Position numbers and translations under genes: made by a program. A DNA stretch of 64,000 nucleotides, taken from Terriglobia bacterium. GTDB lineage: Bacteria; Acidobacteriota; Terriglobia; Terriglobales; Acidobacteriaceae. The notes under the pieces are model-generated. The model was not told the origin of the DNA. It did no database searches and saw only the letters and a program-made list of their open reading frames with translations. Numbering within the stretch: position 1 is the stretch's first letter; each line of letters starts with the position of its first letter. The stretch is from NCBI GenBank assembly GCA_020073385.1, contig JAIQFH010000006.1:62001-126000 (forward strand). Direction: 5' to 3'. Shown here in pieces: positions 8,991-17,701 of the stretch.

Positions 8991-9371
8991 TTAGCGAAGC
9001 GGTTTAGTGTGCTGCCGCATCCAGTCCACGATTTTGGGGAAGCGAAATTCGTGGCGATCGAGTGAGCCGTGGATGAATTCATACCCATCGACCGGATCGA
9101 CTTCCAACAGGAATCCGTTAATCTCCAGGAAGGTTGCCGCCGCCGCGAATGCGATCCGCTTGTTGCCGTCGACGAAACCGTGGTTGTTCGCGAGCGACTC
9201 CATGAGTGCAGCCGCTTCTTCCTCGATGGAATTGTAGTAGCCGGTTTGGGGACGAAAAACGGCGGCCTCCACCGCATTCTGATCGCGAACACCGTGAAGG
9301 CCGCCGAAACTATCGATGAGAAAATGCTGCATCTGGTAGATTTCCGCGACCGTCAGATAAATGTCTGCCAT
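8991..9371 (-). CDS. doc: Doc-type Fic-fold toxin
   Basis: A 126-residue death-on-curing protein, the same length as phage P1 Doc. The catalytic motif HGFVDGNKR (H64 to R72) matches the Doc form HxFxD(A/G)NKR, where Lys replaces the Gly of true Fic AMP-transferases. P1 Doc phosphorylates elongation factor Tu and stops translation; the same activity is inferred here. The start codon follows the antitoxin stop with no spacer (TAG then ATG), so the two are translated together. The toxin is second in the operon, as usual. Confidence 0.9.
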   Translation of the reverse strand: MADIYLTVAEIYQMQHFLIDSFGGLHGVRDQNAVEAAVFRPQTGYYNSIEEEAAALMESLANNHGFVDGNKRIAFAAAATFLEINGFLLEVDPVDGYEFIHGSLDRHEFRFPKIVDWMRQHTKPLR

Positions 9372-9608
9372 CTACTTGGCTAGACGATCGAGCAGATCGC
9401 GGTTCCGGTCCACGACCCGCCCAAATGCTGCCATTACGTCGGGGCGGACCAGATGTTGGGAGGGGACCACGTTGCGCAGATAATGCGTCAGTGCCTGCTC
9501 GAGGACGTACCGCTGCGACTGGCCGTTCTGTTTCGCGACGGCAACAAACTCATCCCACAGTTCAGCATCGATTTCAGGAGCAATCTTCTTTGTCATTTTG
9601 GCTGGCAT
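9372..9608 (-). CDS. Antitoxin partner of Doc
   Basis: A 78-residue protein immediately upstream of doc. Its N-terminal half (KIAPEIDAELWDEFVAVAK, then a helix) resembles a ribbon-helix-helix or CopG-like DNA-binding unit, and the C-terminal part (DVMAAFGRVVDRNRDLLDRLAK) is helical and could cover the toxin active site, as Phd does for Doc. It is not clearly a Phd homologue. The start at ATG 9608 is preferred because AGGGA lies upstream; a GTG at 9629 is possible. Autorepression through the TCTAGA pair upstream is likely. Confidence 0.75.
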   Translation of the reverse strand: MPAKMTKKIAPEIDAELWDEFVAVAKQNGQSQRYVLEQALTHYLRNVVPSQHLVRPDVMAAFGRVVDRNRDLLDRLAK

Positions 9609-9631
9609 GCCACGTTCCCTATCTGCCACCT

Positions 9632-9681
9632 AGTTTAGAACTATCTCTCGCCAAATCAAGTAATATCTAGATAAGTCTAGA
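9632..9681 (-). promoter_or_regulatory. Toxin-antitoxin promoter and paired TCTAGA operator
   Basis: Read on the minus strand, TTGATT and TAAACT are separated by 16 bases and form a plausible sigma-70 promoter (9632-9659). Just upstream of the -35 box, two TCTAGA palindromes at 9666-9671 and 9676-9681 lie 10 bp apart, one helical turn, which suits a pair of ribbon-helix-helix dimers. Assignment is by sequence only. Confidence 0.45.
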
Positions 9682-9889
9682 AAAACCGATTCCAGCGTGT
9701 AAGCTATTCATTTTCAATATTTTGCCAGCGCTGCGTACATCCGCTGTGAGTAACTGTCGATAAATCAATATTTTGGCGGGATTGATCCGAAAATTGAGAA
9801 AGGTCGAGAGGACCGGCCCCCAAACGTTTGGACGCAAACAAAAACCGGGTACGCTGGAGATCGCATGCCCGGCCAGGTCTCCCGAAAAC

Positions 9890-11725
9890 TTACCGAGGTA
9901 GCTTGAAGTTGACTGTGACTTGCGTCTGAATCTCTACCGGTTCGCCGTTTAACAGATACGGCTTGTACTTCCACTGCTTGACCGCATCACTGGCGGCTCT
10001 GGCGAGTTGCGCGTCCCCGCTCAGTACCTTGATATGCGAAATATTTCCTTCTTTAGAGATCGTGGCCTGCAGTTCCACCGCACCTTCGATGTGCATGCGA
10101 AGCGCACTCTGCGGATAGGAAGGTGCGACCTTCTTGTAGAGGAGACCTTGCGACACGCCCTGGGAAACGCTAAGGGTCTGGAGCATTGGTCTGAGCCCGG
10201 TGTCCGTCGTACCCAGGTTTGGAAGCGGAGCGGCAGTGGGTGTGCCCATTCCAATCACGCTCGGCGCCGGCGCGTCTGGCGTGGCAGCCGACTTCGATTC
10301 AACCGCTGGAACTTTGCCGCCCTTAACGACGAGCGCCGGAGCCTCGGGCTTTTCTTCAACAACGGCCTTGGCGGGTGCAGAAGAAGTACTCGCGGGTTTA
10401 GTGGAGGCTCGCGAGTTGCTGCTTGCGGTGCTGGATTCGTTCTCGTCCTCAGAAGGACTCGGCGATGAGCCCGGAGTCATGTCGGGCTGCGAAACGGGAG
10501 CGGGTGTTGTGACAGCTGCGGTTGCCGGAGCCGGCTGAGCCGCTGTCGGCTTCGGTGCTGTCGGAGTCGGGATCGGCGCGGACACAGGCGCCGAGGAGAC
10601 AACGGGCTGTGGGGTCGAACTGCTCGTCCCTTTGAAATGGGACCATCCGAAATAGCCGCCGGCTACGATGAGCAATGCCGCGGCGATTCCGATCACAGCT
10701 TTCTTGCTGCCACCGCTGGACTCAGCCTCGGTCGTCGAGCCGCCAAAGGTGAACGATGGGGCAGATCCGACGTACGCAGCAGGCTCGCTGGCCGCCGGTG
10801 CCGCTGGCTTCTCGAACAGATCCTCAGCGGCGGACGCCGGCTTTTGCGTCGGCAGCGCCGGTTCACGAGCCGGAGCAGGTGCGCTTGCCGCGCCGCTCAG
10901 GGGCGCGATCGAGACGGGTGGTTGAAATTCGATCGTCGGCGGGGGTGGAGGAGCCACTCTTGGCGCCGCCGGGCTCGCCACAGCAGCGCTATACAACGCT
11001 GGAGGAGCAACCGGAGCGGGCGCAACCGGCTTCTCGGCTGCGGGAGCCGCGGGAATATCGTTCGCCGCTGCTGGAGCTGGCTTCGCTGCAGCCACGGCAG
11101 CCGCTGCGGGCCATGCAGGCGGCGCGGCTGGCTTCGAAACTGAAGGCTGGGGCTTGGGTGTGAGCGTTGCGGCCGGTGCAACCGGTTTTGGTGCAACTGG
11201 CACCGCGGGTTTCGCCCCGAGAGGCGGCCTCGGTACAGCAGTCTTAGCAGCTGCGGGAGTCGGCGTAGTCGAAGGCGCCGGTGTCGGCGCGGCCGGAGGC
11301 GGTGTTGGCACTGCGAAACTCCCGGTCGCCGTTGCTGATCCTGGCTTGGTCGGGTCGCTTTTGCGCAAAAGTCCGCGCGCCACGCGCAGCGTTCCTTTTG
11401 CCTGTTCGATGTTAATGGGTTTGGTCAGGACAAGGTTTGCGCCAATGCGAAACGCCTTGGCGACCCCTGCCTGACCCTCCACGACGGCTACCGCAAGTGA
11501 GGTCTGGTTCGACGTCGAATTGCGTGCGCTCTTGAACAACAGGGTGGCATTCTGCTCGTTATCGCAGTCCACCACGACCGCGTCGAAGTGTTGGCCCATC
11601 AGCTTCTTAACTGCAGCGAAAGGCTCGATGCAGGCCTCGACATTGAACTCCAGCTCGCTGAGAACCTGCGTCACCGTGCGAGCCGTCTTGTCATCGGGAC
11701 AGAAGAGAAGAGCTTGGTAACCCAT
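9890..11725 (-). CDS. REC domain - membrane helix - TonB C-terminal fusion
   Basis: A 611-residue protein. Residues 1-115 form a response-regulator receiver domain with acidic D11/D12, candidate phospho-acceptor D53 and the TKP lysine (K102). A very long Ala/Pro linker (about 125-330) leads to one membrane helix (about 343-363), another Pro/Ala/Ser linker, and a TonB C-terminal domain (about 525-611) with the typical SYPQSALRMHIEGAVELQ core and a VKQWKYKPYLLNGEPV tail. The topology puts the receiver in the cytoplasm and the TonB domain in the periplasm, joined by spacers. No ExbB/ExbD gene is adjacent. A role coupling phosphorelay input to envelope transport is an inference; a scaffold role is also possible. 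Confidence 0.82.
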   Translation of the reverse strand: MGYQALLFCPDDKTARTVTQVLSELEFNVEACIEPFAAVKKLMGQHFDAVVVDCDNEQNATLLFKSARNSTSNQTSLAVAVVEGQAGVAKAFRIGANLVLTKPINIEQAKGTLRVARGLLRKSDPTKPGSATATGSFAVPTPPPAAPTPAPSTTPTPAAAKTAVPRPPLGAKPAVPVAPKPVAPAATLTPKPQPSVSKPAAPPAWPAAAAVAAAKPAPAAANDIPAAPAAEKPVAPAPVAPPALYSAAVASPAAPRVAPPPPPTIEFQPPVSIAPLSGAASAPAPAREPALPTQKPASAAEDLFEKPAAPAASEPAAYVGSAPSFTFGGSTTEAESSGGSKKAVIGIAAALLIVAGGYFGWSHFKGTSSSTPQPVVSSAPVSAPIPTPTAPKPTAAQPAPATAAVTTPAPVSQPDMTPGSSPSPSEDENESSTASSNSRASTKPASTSSAPAKAVVEEKPEAPALVVKGGKVPAVESKSAATPDAPAPSVIGMGTPTAAPLPNLGTTDTGLRPMLQTLSVSQGVSQGLLYKKVAPSYPQSALRMHIEGAVELQATISKEGNISHIKVLSGDAQLARAASDAVKQWKYKPYLLNGEPVEIQTQVTVNFKLPR

Positions 11726-11783
11726 GGAATAATCGTAGGTACAGCCGTAAGCGCCATCAAGTTACGCTGGTAATTCGCATAAA

Positions 11784-12437
11784 ATGGCGACCATGCGATT
11801 GGCGCTTTGGCTCAAGATCGGCTGGACACTCTGGCTGATCGTCTGGATCCCCGCTTATTGGCGGCAGTATGGCGCGCAGAATTTTCTCTTCTTCTGCGAC
11901 ATCGGAAATGTCCTGATCGGAATCGGCCTCTGGATGGAGAGTCCGCTGATCTTTTCCTGGGCTGCGTGCGGATTGTTATTGCTTCAGTCGCTTTACACGA
12001 TCGATCTTGCAGGCGCGCTGCTGACTGGACACCATCTGATCGGCGGCACCGAGTACATGTTTGATCCGCACTTATCTCTTTTTGTACGCCTGCTCAGCCT
12101 GTTCCACGCTGTAACTCCACCGCTGCTGTTATGGGCGATCTGGAAGCTGGGATACGACAGTCGCGGATGGAAGGTACAGACGCTGACCGCGTGGATTGTC
12201 GTGCCAGTCAACTACTTCTGGCGTCCCGAGCAAGATGTGAACTGGGCGCGAGGACCATTCTTCCACGAGCAACACGCAATGCCGGGATGGGCGTACCTGC
12301 TCGGATACTTAGTCGTTGTGCCGCTATGCATCTATCTGCCGACGCACCTGTTTCTTAGCTGGCTCAGTGCTCGTTGGAAATCGGGTAGCGCCGGCATCCC
12401 GCCGGCTGTGACGAGCGCGTCTCGAGCTCGCAGCTGA
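11784..12437 (+). CDS. Conserved multi-pass membrane protein of unknown function
   Basis: A 217-residue integral membrane protein with about five or six hydrophobic segments. Conserved-looking loops include FFCDIGNVLIGIGLWMESPL, GGTEYMFDP and LPTHLFLSWL; I recall this family as an unassigned membrane protein in Acidobacteriota and Planctomycetota. ATG 11784 and ATG 11793 are both possible starts and neither has a clear ribosome binding site. The last 17 or so residues (from about GSAGIPPA) are encoded by a GCCGGC hairpin repeat, so the original stop was probably further upstream. It converges on mscS. Confidence 0.7.
   Translation: MATMRLALWLKIGWTLWLIVWIPAYWRQYGAQNFLFFCDIGNVLIGIGLWMESPLIFSWAACGLLLLQSLYTIDLAGALLTGHHLIGGTEYMFDPHLSLFVRLLSLFHAVTPPLLLWAIWKLGYDSRGWKVQTLTAWIVVPVNYFWRPEQDVNWARGPFFHEQHAMPGWAYLLGYLVVVPLCIYLPTHLFLSWLSARWKSGSAGIPPAVTSASRARS
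12390..12406. repeat. GCCGGC hairpin overlapping the end of a gene
   Basis: Arms GCCGGC and GCCGGC (a self-complementary unit) enclose ATCCC within the last codons of the membrane-protein gene, 35 bp before the convergent mscS stop. It probably serves as a shared 3'-end structure. Confidence 0.5.
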
Positions 12438-12440
12438 AGG

Positions 12441-14213
12441 CTAGCGAGTCTTGCCTGACCCATCCTCACTCTTCCGCAGCGTCGATTCTCTCGGAGGATA
12501 GTCGATCGATCCCTTAAACGACGAGATCTCTTCCTTGTGAAAATCAGGGAAGGGTAACTTCTTGTCATCACGCAGTTCTGCGATCTTCTGCACCGCGCTA
12601 TCAGCTTTGTCTTTCGCCAGCCCCGAGTCGCGCCCGAGATAGAGAGTCTGCGCGGGAAGGGCGAGGCCGCTGCCGGAGCTGTCAACAATATCCATGATGC
12701 GCAGCAGGACATCTTCGCGAACCGCAGCGAACTCGTTGAAGTCCTGCGTGAGGACGTAGGCCACAATCTCAACGGTCGGCGCGGCGCCAGCAACATCGGT
12801 GAGGCGCACGCGAACCGTGGTGCTCTCGACCTTCGGATGGCTGTATAGCAGGCGCCGCACTTCGGAGAGGATGAAGCGCAAGTGATCGGCCTTCGTCTCC
12901 GAGCGCAGGTTAAGAGTGGTCTTGAACAGAATCTTGTCGCGTCGACTCAGGTTCTCCAAATTGATGGTCGCCACCGTGCCGTTGGGAATTGCGACCAGCG
13001 TGCGCTCGTCGGTACGGATGCGGGTTGAACGCAGGCCAATATCCTCCACGACGCCGGTGCGATCGCCAAACCGGCAGACATCACCGACGCGGAAGACTTC
13101 GTCGGCCAGCACGGATACGCCACCAAAGAGATTTTCGATCGTCTTCTGCGCCCCGAAGCCGATGGCCAGGCCGCCGATACCCAACCCGGCAAGCGCTGTG
13201 CTCATGTTGAAGCCCAGATTGCCAAGCACAGCCAGAATGCCGAGCACGAAGATCACAGCTTTCAGAATTCGTTCGCCCAGAAGCATGAGCGATCCCGTCC
13301 CGGCGTGTCCACGGGCCAAGGCGCGAATGCGAACGCGGTACAGCGACCAACGCACCACTCGCCAGACGATCCAGACGGCGCTCAGAATCAGCGCGGTAGA
13401 TGTGATCTGGAAGTAGTAATGCCGGAGCAACAGCGGCATGCGCAGATAGACCACGAATACCTGATGAATGAGTGTGCCCGCCAGCAGCCATGCCGGTCCG
13501 GAGACCGATCGCCAACTGGCAACGTCCATCCGTCCGCGGCGCCGAGCCCACCAGCGCAAGGGAATTTCCATCACGAAAAGAATGAGCCAGCCCAGACCCG
13601 CTGCGAATGGCGTCGCCACCAACAGAGCCAGCCATTGCCAGAGAGGCATCCCGCCAAGCTGATGCCTGACTAGCACAGCGGGGAGTTTGCCTTCTACCTG
13701 TCGCGCTTTTACTTGGTCATATAATTCCGGCAGTTTGGCGAGCGTGTCGGTCGAGATCAGCCAGATCTTACCGGCGCTGGGATCGGATACACGAACGAGG
13801 TCGAGATCCGTTTCCACGTCACCCGCCGTCATGGTCCCGAGCTTCTGGTGGCCGAGCGCGACTCCTTCCTGCGGAGTTCCCTCGGGCTGGTTGAACCGGC
13901 TGTAGTTGCCGACAAAAGCGTTGTCCAATACGAATTTAAGCTTGGTCGCGGTCTGCTCGCCTTCAGACTGGCGTCGCGCCGCGCTCATCTGCAGATACTG
14001 GGCAGCGATGTTGTAGTCTCCAGCCGTGGCTGCCTTCAAGAATCCCAGTACCGAGTTGGAAGGGGTGTTGCGTCCCAGTGGATCGGTGGGCGCATTCGTC
14101 CCGCTGGCCGGCGCAGGTTGCAAGACCTGAGTCAACGTCGACTGTGCCACTGAAACGACGCAAGCGGCAATGCACAGGATGCATACGAATAAAACTTTGC
14201 GGAAAGAAAGCAT
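12441..14213 (-). CDS. MscS-family mechanosensitive channel
   Basis: A 590-residue small-conductance mechanosensitive channel of the extended MscS type. An N-terminal signal peptide (MLSFRKVLFV..., cleavage after about SVAQ) precedes a periplasmic domain of about 170 residues, then several membrane helices, the pore-lining helix with the Gly/Ala pattern ALAGLGIGGLAIGFGAQ, and the beta domain with LADEVFRVGDVCRFGDRTG and VAIPNG. Channels of this kind release solutes during osmotic downshock. AGAGGA just upstream supports ATG 14213; an in-frame start at 14273 would hide the signal peptide. It stands alone, convergent with the membrane-protein gene. Confidence 0.9.
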   Translation of the reverse strand: MLSFRKVLFVCILCIAACVVSVAQSTLTQVLQPAPASGTNAPTDPLGRNTPSNSVLGFLKAATAGDYNIAAQYLQMSAARRQSEGEQTATKLKFVLDNAFVGNYSRFNQPEGTPQEGVALGHQKLGTMTAGDVETDLDLVRVSDPSAGKIWLISTDTLAKLPELYDQVKARQVEGKLPAVLVRHQLGGMPLWQWLALLVATPFAAGLGWLILFVMEIPLRWWARRRGRMDVASWRSVSGPAWLLAGTLIHQVFVVYLRMPLLLRHYYFQITSTALILSAVWIVWRVVRWSLYRVRIRALARGHAGTGSLMLLGERILKAVIFVLGILAVLGNLGFNMSTALAGLGIGGLAIGFGAQKTIENLFGGVSVLADEVFRVGDVCRFGDRTGVVEDIGLRSTRIRTDERTLVAIPNGTVATINLENLSRRDKILFKTTLNLRSETKADHLRFILSEVRRLLYSHPKVESTTVRVRLTDVAGAAPTVEIVAYVLTQDFNEFAAVREDVLLRIMDIVDSSGSGLALPAQTLYLGRDSGLAKDKADSAVQKIAELRDDKKLPFPDFHKEEISSFKGSIDYPPRESTLRKSEDGSGKTR

Positions 14214-14313
14214 GGTCCTCTCCCGCCAATCTCTTTGCGGGTCACCCAACGCATGAACGCGGCAGGCACTCATTGTATCGAAGTGGAGCGGCGAAACAGT
14301 CGAGCGGCGGAGT

Positions 14314-15738
14314 TCATCCCCGCTTCGGGCGATAGATATGCGTGCTGGTGCCGTAGAAAACCTCGGCAGACTCCATCACCGTTTCCGATAGAGTCGGATG
14401 GGGATGGATGCTCAGCGCGACATCACTGGCCAGAGCAGCCATCTCGATGGCGAGCACACCCTCGGCGATCATTTCACCGGCGCCAACACCCACGATTCCA
14501 ACTCCGAGAACTCGCTCCGTCTGCGGATCAATGAGTAGCTTGGTCATGCCCTCCGGACGATCCAGGGTGATGGCGCGACCGGATGCGGCCCAGGGGAACT
14601 TCGCGACCTTTACTTCGCGATTTTCCTTTTGCGCCTGCGTCTCGGTGAGCCCGCACCAGGCAACTTCCGGATCAGTGAATACGACCGCCGGGATTGCGTT
14701 TGGCTCGAACGCGACTTTATGTCCCGCGATTGCTTCGACCGCGACGCGGCCTTCATGCGAGGCCTTGTGCGCGAGCATCGGCTCGCCGACTACGTCGCCG
14801 ATCGCGTAAATCGAGGGATCATCGGTCTGGAGTTGCTTGTTGACCTGAATGAACCCGCGCTGCCCGACTTGGACGCGCGTCTTGTCGAGGCCAGGAATCT
14901 CGGAGTTCGGCTTGCGTCCTACTGATACCAGCACGCGATCGAATACTTTTTCCTGAGAGTTGCCGTCTTGTGCCTTCAGGGTGGCACGAATGCCGTTGCC
15001 CTCATCTTTTACGGAAGCGACAGTTGTGTTCAGAAGAATCGCTTCGAACATCTTTTCCAGTCGCTTGTGCAGCGGCAGCACCAGGTCCCGATCCGCGCCG
15101 GGCAAGAGGCCCGGAAGCATTTCAACGACAGTCACGCGCGTGCCCAGAGCGGCATAGACAGAGCCAAGTTCCAGGCCGATGTAACCGCCGCCGACGACCA
15201 GCAAGGTTCCAGGAACGTCTTCGAGATTGAGCGCGCCGGTAGAATCCATCATTCGCGGCGTGTCGAGCTTCAACGTGGAAACGACAGCCGGGCGTGAGCC
15301 TGTGGCGATGATGATGCGATCAAAAGTCAGAGATTCCTGCGCGCCATCGGTCTTAGTGACGCTCAGGGTGTTTGAGTTCTCAAACGCAGCGCGGCCCTGC
15401 ACGTAGCGCACTTTGCGCTGCTTCGAGAGCACGCCCAGGCCGCCGGTCAGTTTCTTGACGACATTCTCTTTGAAGGAGCGAAGACGCTTCAGATCGATTT
15501 TCGGCGCACTGAACTCAATTCCCCAGTCTTTGGCCTGATGCGCCTCCTCCAGCAGCTTAGCCACGTGCAGCAGCGCCTTCGAGGGAATGCATCCGCGGTA
15601 AAGGCACACTCCGCCGGGATTCAGTTCGGGGTCGATGAGTGTGACGCTCATGCCAAGATCGGCGGCGAGGAAGGCGGCGGCATATCCGCCGGGACCGCCG
15701 CCGACCACTGCAAGATTCAGGTTCGATGTTTCGGACAT
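14314..15738 (-). CDS. lpdA: Dihydrolipoyl dehydrogenase (E3)
   Basis: A 474-residue FAD-dependent E3 that reoxidises dihydrolipoyl groups of E2 with NAD+. Seen are the N-terminal [10 protein letters not shown] dinucleotide fold, the redox disulfide in [13 protein letters not shown] (C45, C50; a CLYRGC variant of the usual CLNxGC), a central [16 protein letters not shown]-binding fold and the C-terminal HPHPTLSE motif with the catalytic His-Glu pair. The gene is last in the aceE-aceF-lpdA series, 108 bp after aceF, a gap filled by a long hairpin repeat. The start at ATG 15738 is chosen because the nine codons upstream of it derive from that repeat. Confidence 0.95.
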   Translation of the reverse strand: MSETSNLNLAVVGGGPGGYAAAFLAADLGMSVTLIDPELNPGGVCLYRGCIPSKALLHVAKLLEEAHQAKDWGIEFSAPKIDLKRLRSFKENVVKKLTGGLGVLSKQRKVRYVQGRAAFENSNTLSVTKTDGAQESLTFDRIIIATGSRPAVVSTLKLDTPRMMDSTGALNLEDVPGTLLVVGGGYIGLELGSVYAALGTRVTVVEMLPGLLPGADRDLVLPLHKRLEKMFEAILLNTTVASVKDEGNGIRATLKAQDGNSQEKVFDRVLVSVGRKPNSEIPGLDKTRVQVGQRGFIQVNKQLQTDDPSIYAIGDVVGEPMLAHKASHEGRVAVEAIAGHKVAFEPNAIPAVVFTDPEVAWCGLTETQAQKENREVKVAKFPWAASGRAITLDRPEGMTKLLIDPQTERVLGVGIVGVGAGEMIAEGVLAIEMAALASDVALSIHPHPTLSETVMESAEVFYGTSTHIYRPKRG

Positions 15739-15750
15739 GAAAGGGCTTTC

Positions 15751-15832
15751 AACCACGAAGGACACGAAGGTACACGAAGGAAAATCTCATGGCTATGGGC
15801 TTCCTTCGTGTTCCTTCGTGTCCTTCGTGGTT
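15751..15832. repeat. Long inverted repeat, CACGAAGG family
   Basis: Two 30-base arms (15751-15780 and 15803-15832) pair at 29 of 30 positions around a 22-base loop. Each arm holds three CACGAAGG-type units and begins or ends with AACCAC/GTGGTT. It fills the aceF-lpdA gap and would fold in the transcript, where it could lower or time expression of lpdA. Confidence 0.85.
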
Positions 15833-15846
15833 CAAGATTTTGGATT

Positions 15847-17586
15847 TTACCCCTGGACCGACAGCAGGAAAGGCTGTTCAAACGCTTCGGAGATCCAGCG
15901 CAGGAATCGCGCAGCATCCGCGCCATCGATCAGACGGTGATCGTAGGAAAGCGACAGCGGCAAAATCAACCGTGGCTCAAATTTCCCGTTGAGCCACTCG
16001 GGTTCCATACGCGAACGGGAAAGACCGAGGATCGCCACCTCCGGAAAATTGACAATCGGCGTAAAGCCGACGCCGCCAATTCCGCCCAGATTGGTGATGG
16101 TGAACGTACCGCCTTCCATATCCGCGGGCGAGAGCTTCTTCTCGCGCGCCTTCTTCGATAACTGCGACAATTCGACTGCGAGTTCCACGATGTTCTTCTT
16201 CTCCACGTCGCGAATCACAGGTACCAGGAGCCCACGATCGGTGTCTGCCGCGACGCCGATATTGATGTACTGCTTGTAAACAATCTCTTCCTTTTCGATG
16301 TCGATGCTGGCGTTGAACTGCGGGAAGACTTTAAGAGCGGCCGCACAAACTTTGAGCGCGATCGCAGTCACGGTCATCTTGCCGCCAGCTTCCTCGGCCT
16401 TGGGAGCAAACCGCGCCCGCAACTGCTCGAGCTCCGTGATGTCGGCGCGATCGTGCTGGGTGACATGCGGAATAGTGTTCCACGCCTCTGCCAGATGCTC
16501 GGCAGTCTTTCGCCGAACGCCGCGCATGGAAACACGTTCAATCTTTCCCCACTTGGCGAAATCGGGAAGCTGCGGCTGGGCGAAGTGACCGGCACGCGGT
16601 GTCGCCGCCGCTGTCGCCGCAGCGGAGAGCAGCGCCTTGGCGTGAGCCTTAACGGCATCTTCACTGATGCGCCCACCCGGGCCAGTACCCTTTACGTCAT
16701 AGATGTCAACGCCGACCTCACGCGCGAGACGACGAACGTGCGGAGCTGCCGGAACGGGCTGCCGGTGTTCCGTTCCAGCGACTTTGCCGAGTTGCGCCGG
16801 CATGCTGAATGACGGGACAGTTTGCTGGGGCTGGTCCGGGGGCAGGGCTTGTTCTTCAGTCTTTCCCTCTGCGCGAATGGCTGCTTGAAATGCCAGACGC
16901 GCTCCGTGCTGTCCGGAAACGTGCTCGACCGGAGCACTCCGCGGCCGTGCCGGCTGAGCCGCTGCTGCGCCGCCTTCCAGCGTGAAGATCACCTGTCCAA
17001 CTTTGATCTTCTCGCCTTCCTTAACCTTGAGCTCTTTCACTACGCCGCTGACCGATGACGGAACTTCCACGACGGCTTTGTCCGTCTCCAATTCCATGAT
17101 CGGCTGACCTTCGGAAACCCTGGCGCCGGGAGCGATCATCAGGCGCACTAGATCCCCCTGGGAAATATTCTCTCCGAGTTCGGGCAGCTTGAATTCACTC
17201 GCCCCTGGAGTACTTGAAGGTGCGCTGGATGCGGCGGCTTGCGACGTTGCTGCGGCGACTTCTTTCGAGGCTGGGGCCGCTGGCTTTTCTCTTGGAGCAG
17301 GCGCGGGAGCGGGAGCGGCAGCCTGGGAAGGCACTCCGGAACCCTTGGCTTCCGCCCCGTCGACCGTGAAAATCACCTGGCCGACCTTAATCTTATCGCC
17401 TTCCTTGACGCAAATCTCTTGCACGGTTCCGCTGACGGACGAAGGCACTTCCACAACTGCCTTGTCGGTTTCGAGTTCCATGACCGACTGACCGGCGCTT
17501 ACCGCCGCACCCGGCTCGACCATGAGGCGCACCAAGTCGCCTTGCTCGATGTTTTCTCCCAACTCCGGAAGTTTGAATTCAATCAC
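15847..17586 (-). CDS. aceF: Pyruvate dehydrogenase E2, dihydrolipoyl acetyltransferase
   Basis: A 579-residue E2 with two N-terminal lipoyl domains (ETDKAVVEVPS at K42 and again at K169), joined by Ala/Pro linkers, a peripheral subunit-binding domain (VRRLAREVGVDIYDVKGTGPGGRI, about 280-315) and a catalytic acetyltransferase domain ending in the active-site SYDHRLIDG (H550, D554). It moves the acetyl group from lipoyl to CoA in the core of the complex. A GTG start at 17586 opens exactly at the lipoyl domain, with AGAGGA about ten bases upstream. It lies 115 bp after aceE. Genes for the branched-chain or oxoglutarate complexes are not here, and the adjacent aceE fixes the substrate as pyruvate. 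Confidence 0.95.
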   Translation of the reverse strand: MIEFKLPELGENIEQGDLVRLMVEPGAAVSAGQSVMELETDKAVVEVPSSVSGTVQEICVKEGDKIKVGQVIFTVDGAEAKGSGVPSQAAAPAPAPAPREKPAAPASKEVAAATSQAAASSAPSSTPGASEFKLPELGENISQGDLVRLMIAPGARVSEGQPIMELETDKAVVEVPSSVSGVVKELKVKEGEKIKVGQVIFTLEGGAAAAQPARPRSAPVEHVSGQHGARLAFQAAIRAEGKTEEQALPPDQPQQTVPSFSMPAQLGKVAGTEHRQPVPAAPHVRRLAREVGVDIYDVKGTGPGGRISEDAVKAHAKALLSAAATAAATPRAGHFAQPQLPDFAKWGKIERVSMRGVRRKTAEHLAEAWNTIPHVTQHDRADITELEQLRARFAPKAEEAGGKMTVTAIALKVCAAALKVFPQFNASIDIEKEEIVYKQYINIGVAADTDRGLLVPVIRDVEKKNIVELAVELSQLSKKAREKKLSPADMEGGTFTITNLGGIGGVGFTPIVNFPEVAILGLSRSRMEPEWLNGKFEPRLILPLSLSYDHRLIDGADAARFLRWISEAFEQPFLLSVQG

Positions 17587-17667
17587 CGCGTATGGTTCCT
17601 CTTATAAGAATCGTGTCACGGCGCCTCACGGCGCAATTGTTGATTACACTACTCATCGCATCGTAGA

Positions 17668-17685
17668 GACGTTGCGTGCAACGTC
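17668..17685. repeat. GACGTTGC inverted repeat between aceE and aceF
   Basis: Arms GACGTTGC and GCAACGTC surround GT, preceded by GTAGA. This looks like a copy of a short dispersed palindrome; only this copy was seen in the window. It may act on the aceE-aceF transcript. Confidence 0.5.
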
Positions 17686-17701
17686 ACTGCGGATGACCGG
17701 C

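Noticed and set aside
15739-15765. Longer N-terminus for dihydrolipoyl dehydrogenase
   Set aside because: The extra nine codons lie in or next to the CACGAAGG repeat and its leader, and homology begins at the later ATG.
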